In this document: piece by piece, positions 52,880 through 61,750 of the stretch
Layout: each line of letters begins with the position of its first letter
Numbering within the stretch: position 1 is the first letter of the stretch
NCBI RefSeq assembly: GCF_016863395.1
Contig: NZ_BOOU01000058.1
Span: 124,001 to 188,000 of the forward strand
Reading direction: 5' to 3'
Source: Sphaerisporangium rufum
Lineage (GTDB): Bacteria > Actinomycetota > Actinomycetes > Streptosporangiales > Streptosporangiaceae
Length of the DNA stretch: 64,000 nt
Notes under the pieces: generated by a model
Seen by the model: only the letters and a program-made list of their open reading frames with translations
Databases searched by the model: none
What the model was told of the DNA's origin: nothing
Position numbers and translations under genes: made by a program

Positions 52880-54631
52880 ATGACCGAAGAGATGACAGGT
52901 GCACAGGCCCTGGTGCGGGCCCTGGAGCACGTCGGGGTCGACACGGTGTTCGGGATCCCCGGCGGTGCCATCCTGCCCGCCTACGACCCGCTCTACGACT
53001 CCACCAAGGTCAGGCACGTCCTCGTACGGCACGAGCAGGGCGCCGGCCACGCCGCCGAGGGCTACGCGCAGGCCACCGGCCGGGTCGGGGTGTGCATGGC
53101 CACCAGCGGCCCCGGCGCGACGAACCTGGTCACCGCGATCGCCGACGCCTACATGGACTCGGTGCCGATGGTCGCGATCACCGGCCAGGTCGTCTCGCCG
53201 CTGATCGGCACGGACGCCTTCCAGGAGGCCGACATCTCCGGCATCACCATGCCGATCACCAAACACAACTTCCTGGTCACCGAGGCCGGCGACATCGCGC
53301 GGACCATCGCCGAGGCCTTTCACATCGCCTCCACCGGCCGGCCCGGCCCGGTGCTGGTGGACATCTCCAAGGACGCGCTGCAGGCCACCACCGCTTTCTC
53401 CTGGCCGCCGGTCATGCGGCTGCCCGGCTACCGGCCGGTGACCCGGCCGCACTCCAAGCAGATCCGCGAGGCGGCCCGGCTGATCTCGGAGGCACGGCGG
53501 CCGGTGCTCTACGTCGGCGGCGGCGTGCACAAGGCGCGGGCGTCGGCCGAGCTGGCCGAGCTGGCCGAGCTGACCGGCATCCCGGTGGTCACCACGCTGA
53601 TGGCCCGGGGCACCTTCCCCGACAGCCACCCCCAGCACCTCGGCATGCCGGGCATGCACGGCACGGTGGCCGCGGTGGGCGCGCTGCAGCGCAGCGACCT
53701 GCTCATCGCGCTCGGCACCCGGTTCGACGACCGGGTCACCGGCCGGCTGGACTCCTTCGCCCCGCACGCGAAGGTCATCCACGCGGACATCGACCCGGCG
53801 GAGATCTCCAAGAACCGGCACGCCGACGTCCCGATCGTCGGCGACTGCCGCGAGGTGATCAACGACCTGCTCGGCGCGGTGCGCCACGAGCGGGCCGAGG
53901 GCCGGACCGGCGACTACACCGCCTGGTGGACGGTGCTGAACGGCTACAAGACCACCTACCCGCTGGGTTATGACGAGTTCGACGACGGCTCGCTGGCGCC
54001 GCAGTACGTCATGCGCAAGCTGAGCGAGATCGTCGGCCCGGACGCGTTCTACGTGGCCGGGGTGGGCCAGCACCAGATGTGGGCGTCGCAGTTCATCGGC
54101 TACGAGAACCCCGGGACGTTCATCAACTCCGGCGGCGCGGGCACCATGGGCTTCGCGGTGCCGGCCGCGATGGGCGCCAAGATGGGGCAGCCGGAGGCCA
54201 CGGTGTGGGCCATCGACGGCGACGGCTGCTTCCAGATGACCAACCAGGAGCTGGCCACCTGCGCACTGGAGGGCGTGCCGATCAAGGTCGCCGTGATCAA
54301 CAACGGTAACCTGGGCATGGTCCGGCAGTGGCAGACGCTGTTCTACGAGCAGCGCTACTCCAACACCGACCTGCAGTCGGTGCGCCGCATCCCCGACTTC
54401 GTGAAGCTCGCCGAGGCCTACGGCTGCGTCGGGCTGCGCTGCGAGCGGCCGGAGGACGTGGAGGCCACCATCCGCAAGGCGATGGAGATCAACGACGTGC
54501 CGGTGGTCGTCGACTTCGTGGTGCACAAGGACGCGATGGTGTGGCCCATGGTCGCGGCCGGCACCGGCAACGACGAGATCAAGGTCGCCCGGGACATGGC
54601 TCCCGTGTGGGACAACGAGGATGACGCATGA
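52880..54631 (+). CDS. ilvB: Acetolactate synthase large subunit
   Basis: ThDP-dependent enzyme (583 residues) that joins two pyruvates, or pyruvate and 2-ketobutyrate, in valine, leucine and isoleucine synthesis. The N-terminal pyrimidine-binding part has [13 protein letters not shown] with the catalytic Glu in [16 protein letters not shown], the middle FAD region has [10 protein letters not shown], and the C-terminal pyrophosphate site is [15 protein letters not shown] to [12 protein letters not shown]. The N-terminus starts at once at the fold. It lies 39 bp after the attenuator; ilvN and ilvC follow on the same strand. Confidence 0.97.
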   Translation: MTEEMTGAQALVRALEHVGVDTVFGIPGGAILPAYDPLYDSTKVRHVLVRHEQGAGHAAEGYAQATGRVGVCMATSGPGATNLVTAIADAYMDSVPMVAITGQVVSPLIGTDAFQEADISGITMPITKHNFLVTEAGDIARTIAEAFHIASTGRPGPVLVDISKDALQATTAFSWPPVMRLPGYRPVTRPHSKQIREAARLISEARRPVLYVGGGVHKARASAELAELAELTGIPVVTTLMARGTFPDSHPQHLGMPGMHGTVAAVGALQRSDLLIALGTRFDDRVTGRLDSFAPHAKVIHADIDPAEISKNRHADVPIVGDCREVINDLLGAVRHERAEGRTGDYTAWWTVLNGYKTTYPLGYDEFDDGSLAPQYVMRKLSEIVGPDAFYVAGVGQHQMWASQFIGYENPGTFINSGGAGTMGFAVPAAMGAKMGQPEATVWAIDGDGCFQMTNQELATCALEGVPIKVAVINNGNLGMVRQWQTLFYEQRYSNTDLQSVRRIPDFVKLAEAYGCVGLRCERPEDVEATIRKAMEINDVPVVVDFVVHKDAMVWPMVAAGTGNDEIKVARDMAPVWDNEDDA

Positions 54632-54674
54632 GCCGGCCGGGCACCGCCCCGCGGGCGATCGTGGGAGGGAACAG

Positions 54675-56226
<1,552 letters not shown>

Positions 56227-56238
56227 CCCGCCCCACCA

Positions 56239-56273
56239 CCGATCGCCCGGACCCTTCGGCTCCGGGCGATCGG
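56239..56273 (+). terminator. Hairpin terminator after ilvC
   Basis: Perfect 12-bp arms CCGATCGCCCGG and CCGGGCGATCGG around an 11-base loop, 12 bp after the ilvC stop. Confidence 0.75.
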
Positions 56274-56342
56274 CGCTTCCAGGCCGGCCGGGTACGGCTG
56301 GATATCGAGTCACGAAGTAATCCTCCGTGAAAAGGTCGCTTT

Positions 56343-56801
56343 ATGACCGTTGACGAGCTCCACGATGTTTCCGTGCGAGCCGGTACCGCCGGCGACGCGG
56401 ATGCCCTGGCGCTTCTCGACCCGGTGGCCGGATCGGACGGAGGCGGGCGGCGCGAGAGTATCGAGCGATGGTGCCGCGCCGGGTCGGTGCTGGTCGCCGA
56501 CGGGCCCGCCGGGGTGGCCGGGTACTGCGTCGTGGAGTACACCTTCTTCGAGCAGGGTTTCGTGACGATGCTCATGGTCGCCGAGGGCCGGCGTCGCCAC
56601 GGCATCGGTGAGAGGCTGCTGCGTGCCGCAGTGGTGTCCTGCCGGACGGCCAAGTTGTTCACCTCGACGAACCTGTCGAACCAGCCCATGCAGCGCCTGC
56701 TCCGGCGGCTCGGCTGGTACCCGGCCGGAATGGTGCACGGCCTCGACGACGACGACCCCGAGGTCTTCTACCTCTGCCACCCACGCGAAGCCGATCAGTA
56801 G
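56343..56801 (+). CDS. GNAT acetyltransferase
   Basis: A 152-residue N-acetyltransferase. The acetyl-CoA loop is VAEGRRRHGIGERLLRAAV, followed by SCRTAKLFTSTNLSNQPMQRLLRRLGWYPAG, the alpha4/beta5 region of GNAT folds, and a tail DDDDPEVFYLCH. Good SD (AAAAGG). Two decayed partial copies of its C-terminal half lie 3-4 kb downstream at 59599 and 60749. It overlaps the convergent flavoprotein gene by seven bases. Substrate unknown. Confidence 0.87.
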   Translation: MTVDELHDVSVRAGTAGDADALALLDPVAGSDGGGRRESIERWCRAGSVLVADGPAGVAGYCVVEYTFFEQGFVTMLMVAEGRRRHGIGERLLRAAVVSCRTAKLFTSTNLSNQPMQRLLRRLGWYPAGMVHGLDDDDPEVFYLCHPREADQ

Positions 56802-57346
56802 CCGAGTCTCGATCGCACGACCCGGAGTTCTCGGTACAGATCGTCCCAGGGAAATGATGCGGCGCCAGGTGCCCCCGAGTTGGGTGCCGGGAGACGATCG
56901 AAGTCGAGGACGACCGTGACTCCTGCCTTACGGAGCAGTGCGACACTGGCCGGGAATGCCGGATGGCGCGCCAGCGCGACGTTGGGCCATGGGACGGCGA
57001 CGATGGGCAGTCCGAGTCCGAGGGCTTCGTTGAGTAGGCCAAGTGCCAGGGTGTCGCTGATTCCTTGTGCCCACTTGTTAATGCTGTTGAAGGTCGCGGG
57101 CACAACGGCGAAAGCATCCGCCGGGGGGAGGACATCCGGCTCTTCCGGCCGTTTGTAATCACTACGGACGGGATATCCCGTCAAGGCGCTCAGTTGCGAC
57201 GCATTCAGAAATTTCATGGCAGATGGTGTGGCAACTACACAGACTGCCCAACCTTCACCGTGCAGGCGCTGCACCAGGGAAGGGAGTTCTCCTGCAGGTC
57301 GGCCGCCACACGCGATGATGTAGAGGACCGGCTTTTGATCGGCCAT
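56795..57346 (-). CDS. HFCD-family flavoprotein (phosphopantothenoylcysteine decarboxylase-like)
   Basis: A 183-residue flavoprotein of the homo-oligomeric Cys decarboxylase type, using FMN. It reads PVLYIIACGGRPAGELPSLVQRL, then VVPATFNSINKWAQGISDTLALGLLNEALG, the PATANT-like Asn/Lys site, and VPWPNVALARHPAFPASVALLRKAGV in place of the substrate-clamp loop. It is not fused to a synthetase domain, so it is probably not the housekeeping CoaBC but a stand-alone member. It is divergent from an XRE regulator 106 bp away, a pairing seen in other actinomycetes. Confidence 0.82.
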   Translation of the reverse strand: MADQKPVLYIIACGGRPAGELPSLVQRLHGEGWAVCVVATPSAMKFLNASQLSALTGYPVRSDYKRPEEPDVLPPADAFAVVPATFNSINKWAQGISDTLALGLLNEALGLGLPIVAVPWPNVALARHPAFPASVALLRKAGVTVVLDFDRLPAPNSGAPGAASFPWDDLYRELRVVRSRLGY

Positions 57347-57452
57347 TCCTAACGCCTCCCGACATACATGTGACTACACTCGGTTATGTTCCATATCTCA
57401 AGGGTGAATGCATCCTGCAAGGAACCATACGTCCGGGTTCAGGGGGCTTGCC

Positions 57453-58703
57453 GTGGAGACCACCCACAAGGAAGACGCTGAGATCGACCGGCGTATCGGT
57501 AGCCGGGTTCGAACGCTGCGGCTGCGCCGTGGCCTTGGTCTTCGTGCCTGCGCCGAGTTGTGCGGCCGTACCGAGGAGTGGCTGCGCCAGGTGGAACGCG
57601 GTCAGCAACGTCTGGACAAGCTGTCCACGCTGGTGACCCTGGCAGAGGTTCTCGGCGTGCGAGACATCGGCCTCATCGTGGAAGATCGGCTTCATGGGTC
57701 GACGTGTACGGTGACCCGCACTGGCGGGATCCAGCACAAGGCGGTCCCGGAGATCCGACGCGCCATGTCGACCCCGCTGTGTCAGCCCTACGAGGTGGAC
57801 AACGTCGCCCTTGAGATCGACAAGGTTCAGAGTCGGCTCGCGTCTGCTTGGTCGACCTGGCACGGATCGACACGTCCATACACCGCATTGGGAGTGGTGG
57901 CTCCTGGTCTGGTGCGGGATGCTCTTTCCTTGCATAAGACGGCCCGACCGTCCGAACGGATTCGCACGTGGTCGCTGCTGGCGGATGTATTTCAACTCAC
58001 CCAGCGCTTCATGTACTGCGTAGGTGAGACCGAGATCGCAGCCAGAGCGGCGGATCGCGCGATGGTGTCGGCGGAAGAGACCGGTGATCCCATTTCGATC
58101 GCCATCGCGGCCTGGACGTCGACCATGGCGGCCCTCGGCCGAGACGAGATCGACGAAGCACTCGATATCGCCATCAACGCCGTCCGTCACCTGGCGCCAC
58201 ACCGTGAGCGTTCCGCAGCGGCGCTGTCAGCATGGGGATCTCTCCAACTGTTCATCGCGATCGCGAGTGCGAAGAACGGGCGAGTCGCCGATGCATGGCG
58301 GCACTGGGACCTCGCATGCGGCGCCGCCGCCCGTCTCGGCCCTCTTCATCACGATCCGCTCACCATGTTCGGCGAGCCGAACGTCGGGATCTACGCCGTG
58401 GCCATCGACGTCGAGACTGGACGATCCGCAGCGGCGATCGATCGGGCGAACGCCGTCGATGTCTCCGCCATCCCTTCCTCCAATCGACGTGCTCAGCATC
58501 TGCTCGACGTCGCCCGTGGATATCTGCGCCGCCATGATGACGATGCGGCGATGGCTGCGCTCCGGCATTCGGAAGTCCACTCCGCAGAGACCGTCGTCTT
58601 CAGTCCGATCGCCCGACAGATGATCAGGGAGATGCTGTCGGAGCGGAGACGCCCCGCACCTTCACTGCTCGATCTGGCAGTTCGGACGCGAATCATCGGT
58701 TAG
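57453..58703 (+). CDS. XRE-family regulator with TPR-like C-terminus
   Basis: A 416-residue regulator. The helix-turn-helix lies in residues 12-66 (IGSRVRTLRLRRGLGLRACAELCGRTEEWLRQVERGQQRLDKLSTLVTLAEVLGV). A long helical repeat domain follows, ending in SPIARQMIREMLSERR. GTG 57453 (METTHKEDAEIDRR) is preferred over ATG 57408 because AGGGGG is seven bases upstream. Codon use here is less GC-extreme than in the backbone genes, in keeping with accessory DNA. It is divergent from the flavoprotein and 156 bp upstream of a small gene and an anti-sigma-like ATPase. Confidence 0.82.
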   Translation: METTHKEDAEIDRRIGSRVRTLRLRRGLGLRACAELCGRTEEWLRQVERGQQRLDKLSTLVTLAEVLGVRDIGLIVEDRLHGSTCTVTRTGGIQHKAVPEIRRAMSTPLCQPYEVDNVALEIDKVQSRLASAWSTWHGSTRPYTALGVVAPGLVRDALSLHKTARPSERIRTWSLLADVFQLTQRFMYCVGETEIAARAADRAMVSAEETGDPISIAIAAWTSTMAALGRDEIDEALDIAINAVRHLAPHRERSAAALSAWGSLQLFIAIASAKNGRVADAWRHWDLACGAAARLGPLHHDPLTMFGEPNVGIYAVAIDVETGRSAAAIDRANAVDVSAIPSSNRRAQHLLDVARGYLRRHDDDAAMAALRHSEVHSAETVVFSPIARQMIREMLSERRRPAPSLLDLAVRTRIIG

Positions 58704-58859
58704 CGCGAGACCCAACTGTCGCTTGGGTTCAGAACCCTGATCGACTTCTACGGTCGCGGCATGCTTCACGATGCCCTGCCGGTCATCGGCCTCGGTGGTG
58801 AACCGCACGAATCCGTTGACCCGATACGAAAGCGTGGTCGGCACCGGCGCGGTGCGCCG

Positions 58860-59210
58860 ATGAGCCAAGTATCCCCGCGACGCTGGGATGTCGCCCAACG
58901 AGCCGCCGGGCGGCAACTGGACCAGATGGAGCCCGACTGGGTCGTCTGGTATGGCGTCGGCGCGCGGCGTTTCTATGCCTTTGCCATCACGGCCATGGCA
59001 GAACCGCTGATCCTGCAGGCCGGTGCGGCCGACGAACTTCGGGCTCTCATGCGCGAGGCCGAGCGGGCCGGCGCGGCGGCACGTTCCCTTCCATCAGGTG
59101 CACAGTCACCAAGAGGAGTCGGCATGCGGAGACGATGGGCGGTACACGTTCGGTCTGCTGGGACCTGCCGCCGGACGCGGCGATCGTCGCCAAGGCACGC
59201 GGCATGGTGA
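58860..59210 (+). CDS. Small conserved protein upstream of an anti-sigma-type ATPase
   Basis: A 116-residue frame. The first 70 residues (RRWDVAQRAAGRQLDQMEPDWVVWYGVGARRFYAFAITAMAEPLILQAGAADELRALMREAE) resemble a recurring actinomycete family found next to XRE regulators. The last 35 or so residues are Arg-rich and overlap the next gene by 76 bases in another frame, so the natural stop may have been lost by a frameshift near 59110. No function is known. Confidence 0.6.
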   Translation: MSQVSPRRWDVAQRAAGRQLDQMEPDWVVWYGVGARRFYAFAITAMAEPLILQAGAADELRALMREAERAGAAARSLPSGAQSPRGVGMRRRWAVHVRSAGTCRRTRRSSPRHAAW

Positions 59211-59536
59211 ACGAGACCCTCCTCTGCTGGGGGCTACGAGCTCTCGCGGATGACGTCGTCCTGGCGGTCGGCGAATTGCTCGCGAACGCGATCACCTATG
59301 GGGAGCCCCCGGTCCGGCTGGCCATTGCCGTCGAAGGCGCCGAACTGTGCGTCCAGGTCACCGACCACGGCGCCGAGCGGCCCCGTCATCTCGATCTCGG
59401 TGTCGACGCCGTCCACGGGCGCGGGCTGGTCATCGTCGCGGCCCTGGCCCACCGGACGGGAGTCACCCCATTCCCCGGTGCGGCAGGCAAGGCCGTCTGG
59501 GCGCGGTGGCGGCTACCGGCCGGGACGGTGTGCTGA
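59135..59536 (+). CDS. Anti-sigma-type histidine kinase-like ATPase (RsbW/HATPase_c_2)
   Basis: A 133-residue single-domain ATPase of the GHKL fold, related to the anti-sigma kinases RsbW/SpoIIAB. The N box is VLAVGELLANAITYGEPP, the G1 box VTDHGAERP and the G2 region VHGRGLVIVAALAHR. With an XRE regulator and a small protein upstream it resembles the WhiJ/AbaA-type triads of actinomycetes. The ATG is internal to the previous frame. A deleted copy of its 5' and 3' parts is at 61589-61710. Confidence 0.82.
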   Translation: MGGTRSVCWDLPPDAAIVAKARGMVNETLLCWGLRALADDVVLAVGELLANAITYGEPPVRLAIAVEGAELCVQVTDHGAERPRHLDLGVDAVHGRGLVIVAALAHRTGVTPFPGAAGKAVWARWRLPAGTVC

Positions 59537-59935
59537 GCCCTGCTTCTAAGGCGCAGCGGAACCACGGGAACAAGGTGAAGCGGCACGGGCCGGTCGGCGC
59601 CGCGGTGGCGTCCTGCCGCACCGCTGAGCTGTTTCACCTCGACGAACCTGTCCGATCTCGCCATGCAGCGGTTGCTTGAGGGGCTCGGTCGACGACCGGA
59701 GGGCATGGTGCACGGCCTCGATGACGACGATCCCGAGGTGCTCTACCGCTGCCCGGAGTGATCGGCGGGTGGTGAGCGCCGCCGGCCAATCCGGACTTAA
59801 CCGGTGAATCATATTTGGCGCGCAGCGGCAAAGTGTGGACGCTCATGATCAACCTCTCTGGCTCGGATGGCTGCTGGAATATCGGCGGGGCCCCTTGGTG
59901 GCACAACTCGTGCCACGCGGAAGAGGAGGAAACGG
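59537..59935 (+). other. 399-bp gap with GNAT remnant and secreted-protein promoter
   Basis: Between the ATPase gene and the secreted protein lies the decayed GNAT fragment (59599-59761, listed separately). The remaining part from 59762 is more AT-rich (GTGAATCATATTTGG near 59802) and probably holds the promoter of the secreted-protein gene. Confidence 0.6.
59599..59761 (+). pseudogene. Decayed GNAT C-terminal fragment, frameshifted
   Basis: Read with one frameshift, this gives AVASCRTAELF, then TSTNLSDLAMQRLLEGLGRRPEGMVHGLDDDDPEVLYRC and a stop. The intact GNAT at 56343 has AVVSCRTAKLFTSTNLSNQPMQRLLRRLGWYPAGMVHGLDDDDPEVFYLC. The shift is one extra T in the run at 59632-59634. The N-terminal half is absent. 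Confidence 0.8.
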
Positions 59936-60340
59936 ATGTTCACGAAGACCACGAAGACCATGGTCGCCGCAGCCGCGATGACCTTCGGACTTTTCGGTGT
60001 GACCGCCACGCCGGCCAACGCGGCTTCGGGCGGGGGTTGCTACGACCACCCCAATACCGACCCGTGCATCAGCCTGTCGGGTAATTTCCTGTACGCCGAC
60101 TTCTACCAGAACAAGAGGCCGGACGCGAGCATGTCTACGGCCGTCCTGGCGATCATCAAGAACGGCTTAACGGCGACCTCCCAGTCGTACGACCTCACCC
60201 GGACGGGGCGGTACGGACCCATCAGCAACAACATAGCCACGCTTCCCCCCTCGAATGGATCGGCCTATGCTCGGGTGCGGGTGTACACCAACACCGGGGC
60301 TCTGCACTATGAGGTCAGGAGCCCCACGCAGTACTGGTGA
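59936..60340 (+). CDS. Small secreted protein, function unknown
   Basis: A 134-residue preprotein. A signal peptide (KTTKTMVAAAAMTFGLFGVTATPANA, cut after ANA at about residue 28) precedes a mature domain of about 106 residues. Two cysteines near its start (GCYDHPNTDPC) could form a disulfide; the rest is polar and beta-rich (SGNFLYADFYQNKRPD, AYARVRVYTNTGALHYEV). The ATG has an excellent GAGGAGG upstream. I do not recognise a family; the tail resembles exported bacteriocin-like or cell-surface small proteins. A perfect hairpin follows. Confidence 0.75.
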   Translation: MFTKTTKTMVAAAAMTFGLFGVTATPANAASGGGCYDHPNTDPCISLSGNFLYADFYQNKRPDASMSTAVLAIIKNGLTATSQSYDLTRTGRYGPISNNIATLPPSNGSAYARVRVYTNTGALHYEVRSPTQYW

Positions 60341-60363
60341 TCTCGAGGTGAGCGGGTGAACAC

Positions 60364-60394
60364 ACACCGGGCGGTCGCTACGGCCGCCCGGTGT
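60364..60394 (+). terminator. Hairpin terminator after the secreted-protein gene
   Basis: Perfect 11-bp arms ACACCGGGCGG and CCGCCCGGTGT around a 9-base loop, 23 bp after the stop, followed by CTTT. Confidence 0.75.
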
Positions 60395-60748
60395 CTTTGC
60401 GGCCGGCTGCCAGGCGCGACGGAATGCCGAACACCCACCCGCCTCGATAGAGGCCTGTCACTTCGGATGGCCAAAGATGCTGTCTGAGGGTTGGCGTGGA
60501 TTGTTTACCTGCTTCGCGCGGGATAGCGATTTTGAGGCTCCATGAGTGTTCCGCGGCCGGCCGAGACGTATTGTCGTTCTATAAAGGCATGCGATGTATG
60601 GTAGCGGTTATGCCGGTAAGCCGGTTTTAGTGTTATGGGCGACGCGTTCGCGGGCGCGCTAGAACTCGATCTCGATGATGAACGGCCGGAGCGGCCTGGC
60701 CCCCACTCATTGCGCACCATCGCAGTTCAGCCAGTGACCGCCGTCCGC

Positions 60749-60790
60749 AGGCTGCTGCGCGCCGCAGTGGCGTCCTGCCGGACGGTCAAG
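60749..60790 (+). pseudogene. Short GNAT fragment
   Basis: 42 bp encode RLLRAAVASCRTVK, against RLLRAAVVSCRTAK in the intact GNAT at 56343 (12 of 14 identical). Nothing else of the gene is recognisable on either side. Confidence 0.65.
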
Positions 60791-60802
60791 TGGGGAACCG
60801 GC

Positions 60803-61375
60803 TCAGCGCCGGTAGCCGCTGACCCCTACGGGCACCTTCGCGTCCACGGCTCTGATGACCGGCTCGGCCTCATCGGGCCCTTCGGTGCCGTACAGCTCGA
60901 TCAGCTGCGACTCCCCGGCCGGCTTCGCGGCCATCTCGGCGGCGGTGTTCACGTCCGGCACCGCGACGAAGATGGTCCGGCCGCCGCCCTCCTTCTCGTG
61001 CACCACGCGGTCGGCCTCGGGATCGGCTCCGCCGTGCACGACGATGAACGCCTCCGACAGCGGCTCGCCCGCCTCGAAACGTTCCTTGTACGAGGCCACC
61101 GAGGTCAACGACTCGAAGCCGTAGTAGATGGCCCCCACAGCCGCCTTCCCGCCCGTGGCCCGGCGTGCCTCGGCGTGCCACACGGCGCCGAACCCGCCGC
61201 ACAACTCGACCTGATCCACGCCTTCGGCCACCAGGCTCGCCACCAGGCCCACCATCTGGGCGGCCTCGGCCACGGCCCGCACGCGGGTGCGGCCGCGAGC
61301 GGTCTGGACCGCCATCACATCGATCCGCTGGTCGGCGTCGGCCTCCTCGTAGACGATCACCCGGTTCTCAGGCAT
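60803..61375 (-). CDS. DUF6506 family protein
   Basis: A 190-residue cytoplasmic protein. It is built of two halves: the first with MVGLVASLVAEGVDQVELCGGFGAVWHAEARRAT and AVGAIYYG, the second with SEAFIVVHGGADPEADRVVHE, IFVAVPDVNTAAEMA and IELYGTEG. The phrase VELCGGFG recurs in the DUF6506 group as I remember it. Function unknown. ATG 61375 follows AAGGGAG. Its promoter region contains a TTGACC and a SoxR-like half-site. Confidence 0.7.
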   Translation of the reverse strand: MPENRVIVYEEADADQRIDVMAVQTARGRTRVRAVAEAAQMVGLVASLVAEGVDQVELCGGFGAVWHAEARRATGGKAAVGAIYYGFESLTSVASYKERFEAGEPLSEAFIVVHGGADPEADRVVHEKEGGGRTIFVAVPDVNTAAEMAAKPAGESQLIELYGTEGPDEAEPVIRAVDAKVPVGVSGYRR

Positions 61376-61417
61376 GGCCGTGCTCCCTTCTGCGTGTTCG
61401 CGCCGACGACCAGCCTG

Positions 61418-61442
61418 CTAGTTGAAGTTAGGTTGAGGTCAA
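61418..61442 (-). promoter_or_regulatory. Candidate MerR/SoxR-like promoter element of the DUF6506 gene
   Basis: On the minus strand TTGACC is followed by TCAACCTAACTTCAACTAG. The left half (ACCTCAA) matches SoxR boxes; the right half (TTCAACT rather than TTGAGGT) is degenerate. About 45-65 bp upstream of the ATG. Confidence 0.25.
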
Positions 61443-61588
61443 CCCCGGCCGCGGAAGCCCCAGAGCACCGCCGCGGGGGCCGACGAGTCCGGAACCGACG
61501 GTGGTTTCTGCCCGGCCGGAGGATTCCGCCACGGCCGGACCGGCCGGTAGTAGCGGCCGGGAGGCTGAGTTCGACCGGGACGGGTGGC

Positions 61589-61710
61589 GTCCTGGCGGTC
61601 GGCGAGGTGCACGCCAACGCGATCACCCATGGGGAACCCTCGATCGGGCGCTGCCCGGTACCCGGTCGGGACGGTGTGCTGAGCCCTGCCACGAGGCGCA
61701 GCGGAAACCG
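61589..61710 (+). pseudogene. Deleted copy of the anti-sigma-type ATPase gene
   Basis: The left part (VLAVGEVHANAITHGEP) matches the N box of the ATPase at 59135, and the right part (CGGGACGGTGTGCTGAGCC and on to GGCGCAGCGGAA) matches the DNA at its stop and beyond. About 190 bp between are missing. The two copies share the same downstream sequence, so the duplication included flanking DNA. Confidence 0.75.
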
Positions 61711-61750
61711 GGGAAGTGACCCGCGCCGGCCAATGGAGCCCGGGTGTGGT

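Larger units (their letters stand above)
60341..60802. other. 462-bp gap with terminator and GNAT fragment
   Basis: Apart from the hairpin at 60364 and the short GNAT remnant at 60749 I see no gene. The centre (about 60480-60640) is clearly more AT-rich than its surroundings (ATTGTTTACC, TTCTATAAAGG, GTTTTAGTGTTATGG) and looks like foreign or relic DNA, perhaps with promoters. A small plus-strand frame from 60635 has no resemblance to anything I know before it runs into the fragment. Confidence 0.45.
61376..61750. other. 375-bp gap with ATPase remnant
   Basis: This gap between the DUF6506 promoter and the end of the DUF234-like ATPase holds the shortened anti-sigma ATPase copy at 61589-61710. 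I see no intact gene. An Arg/Pro-rich plus-strand frame through it is a GC-rich shadow. Confidence 0.6.
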
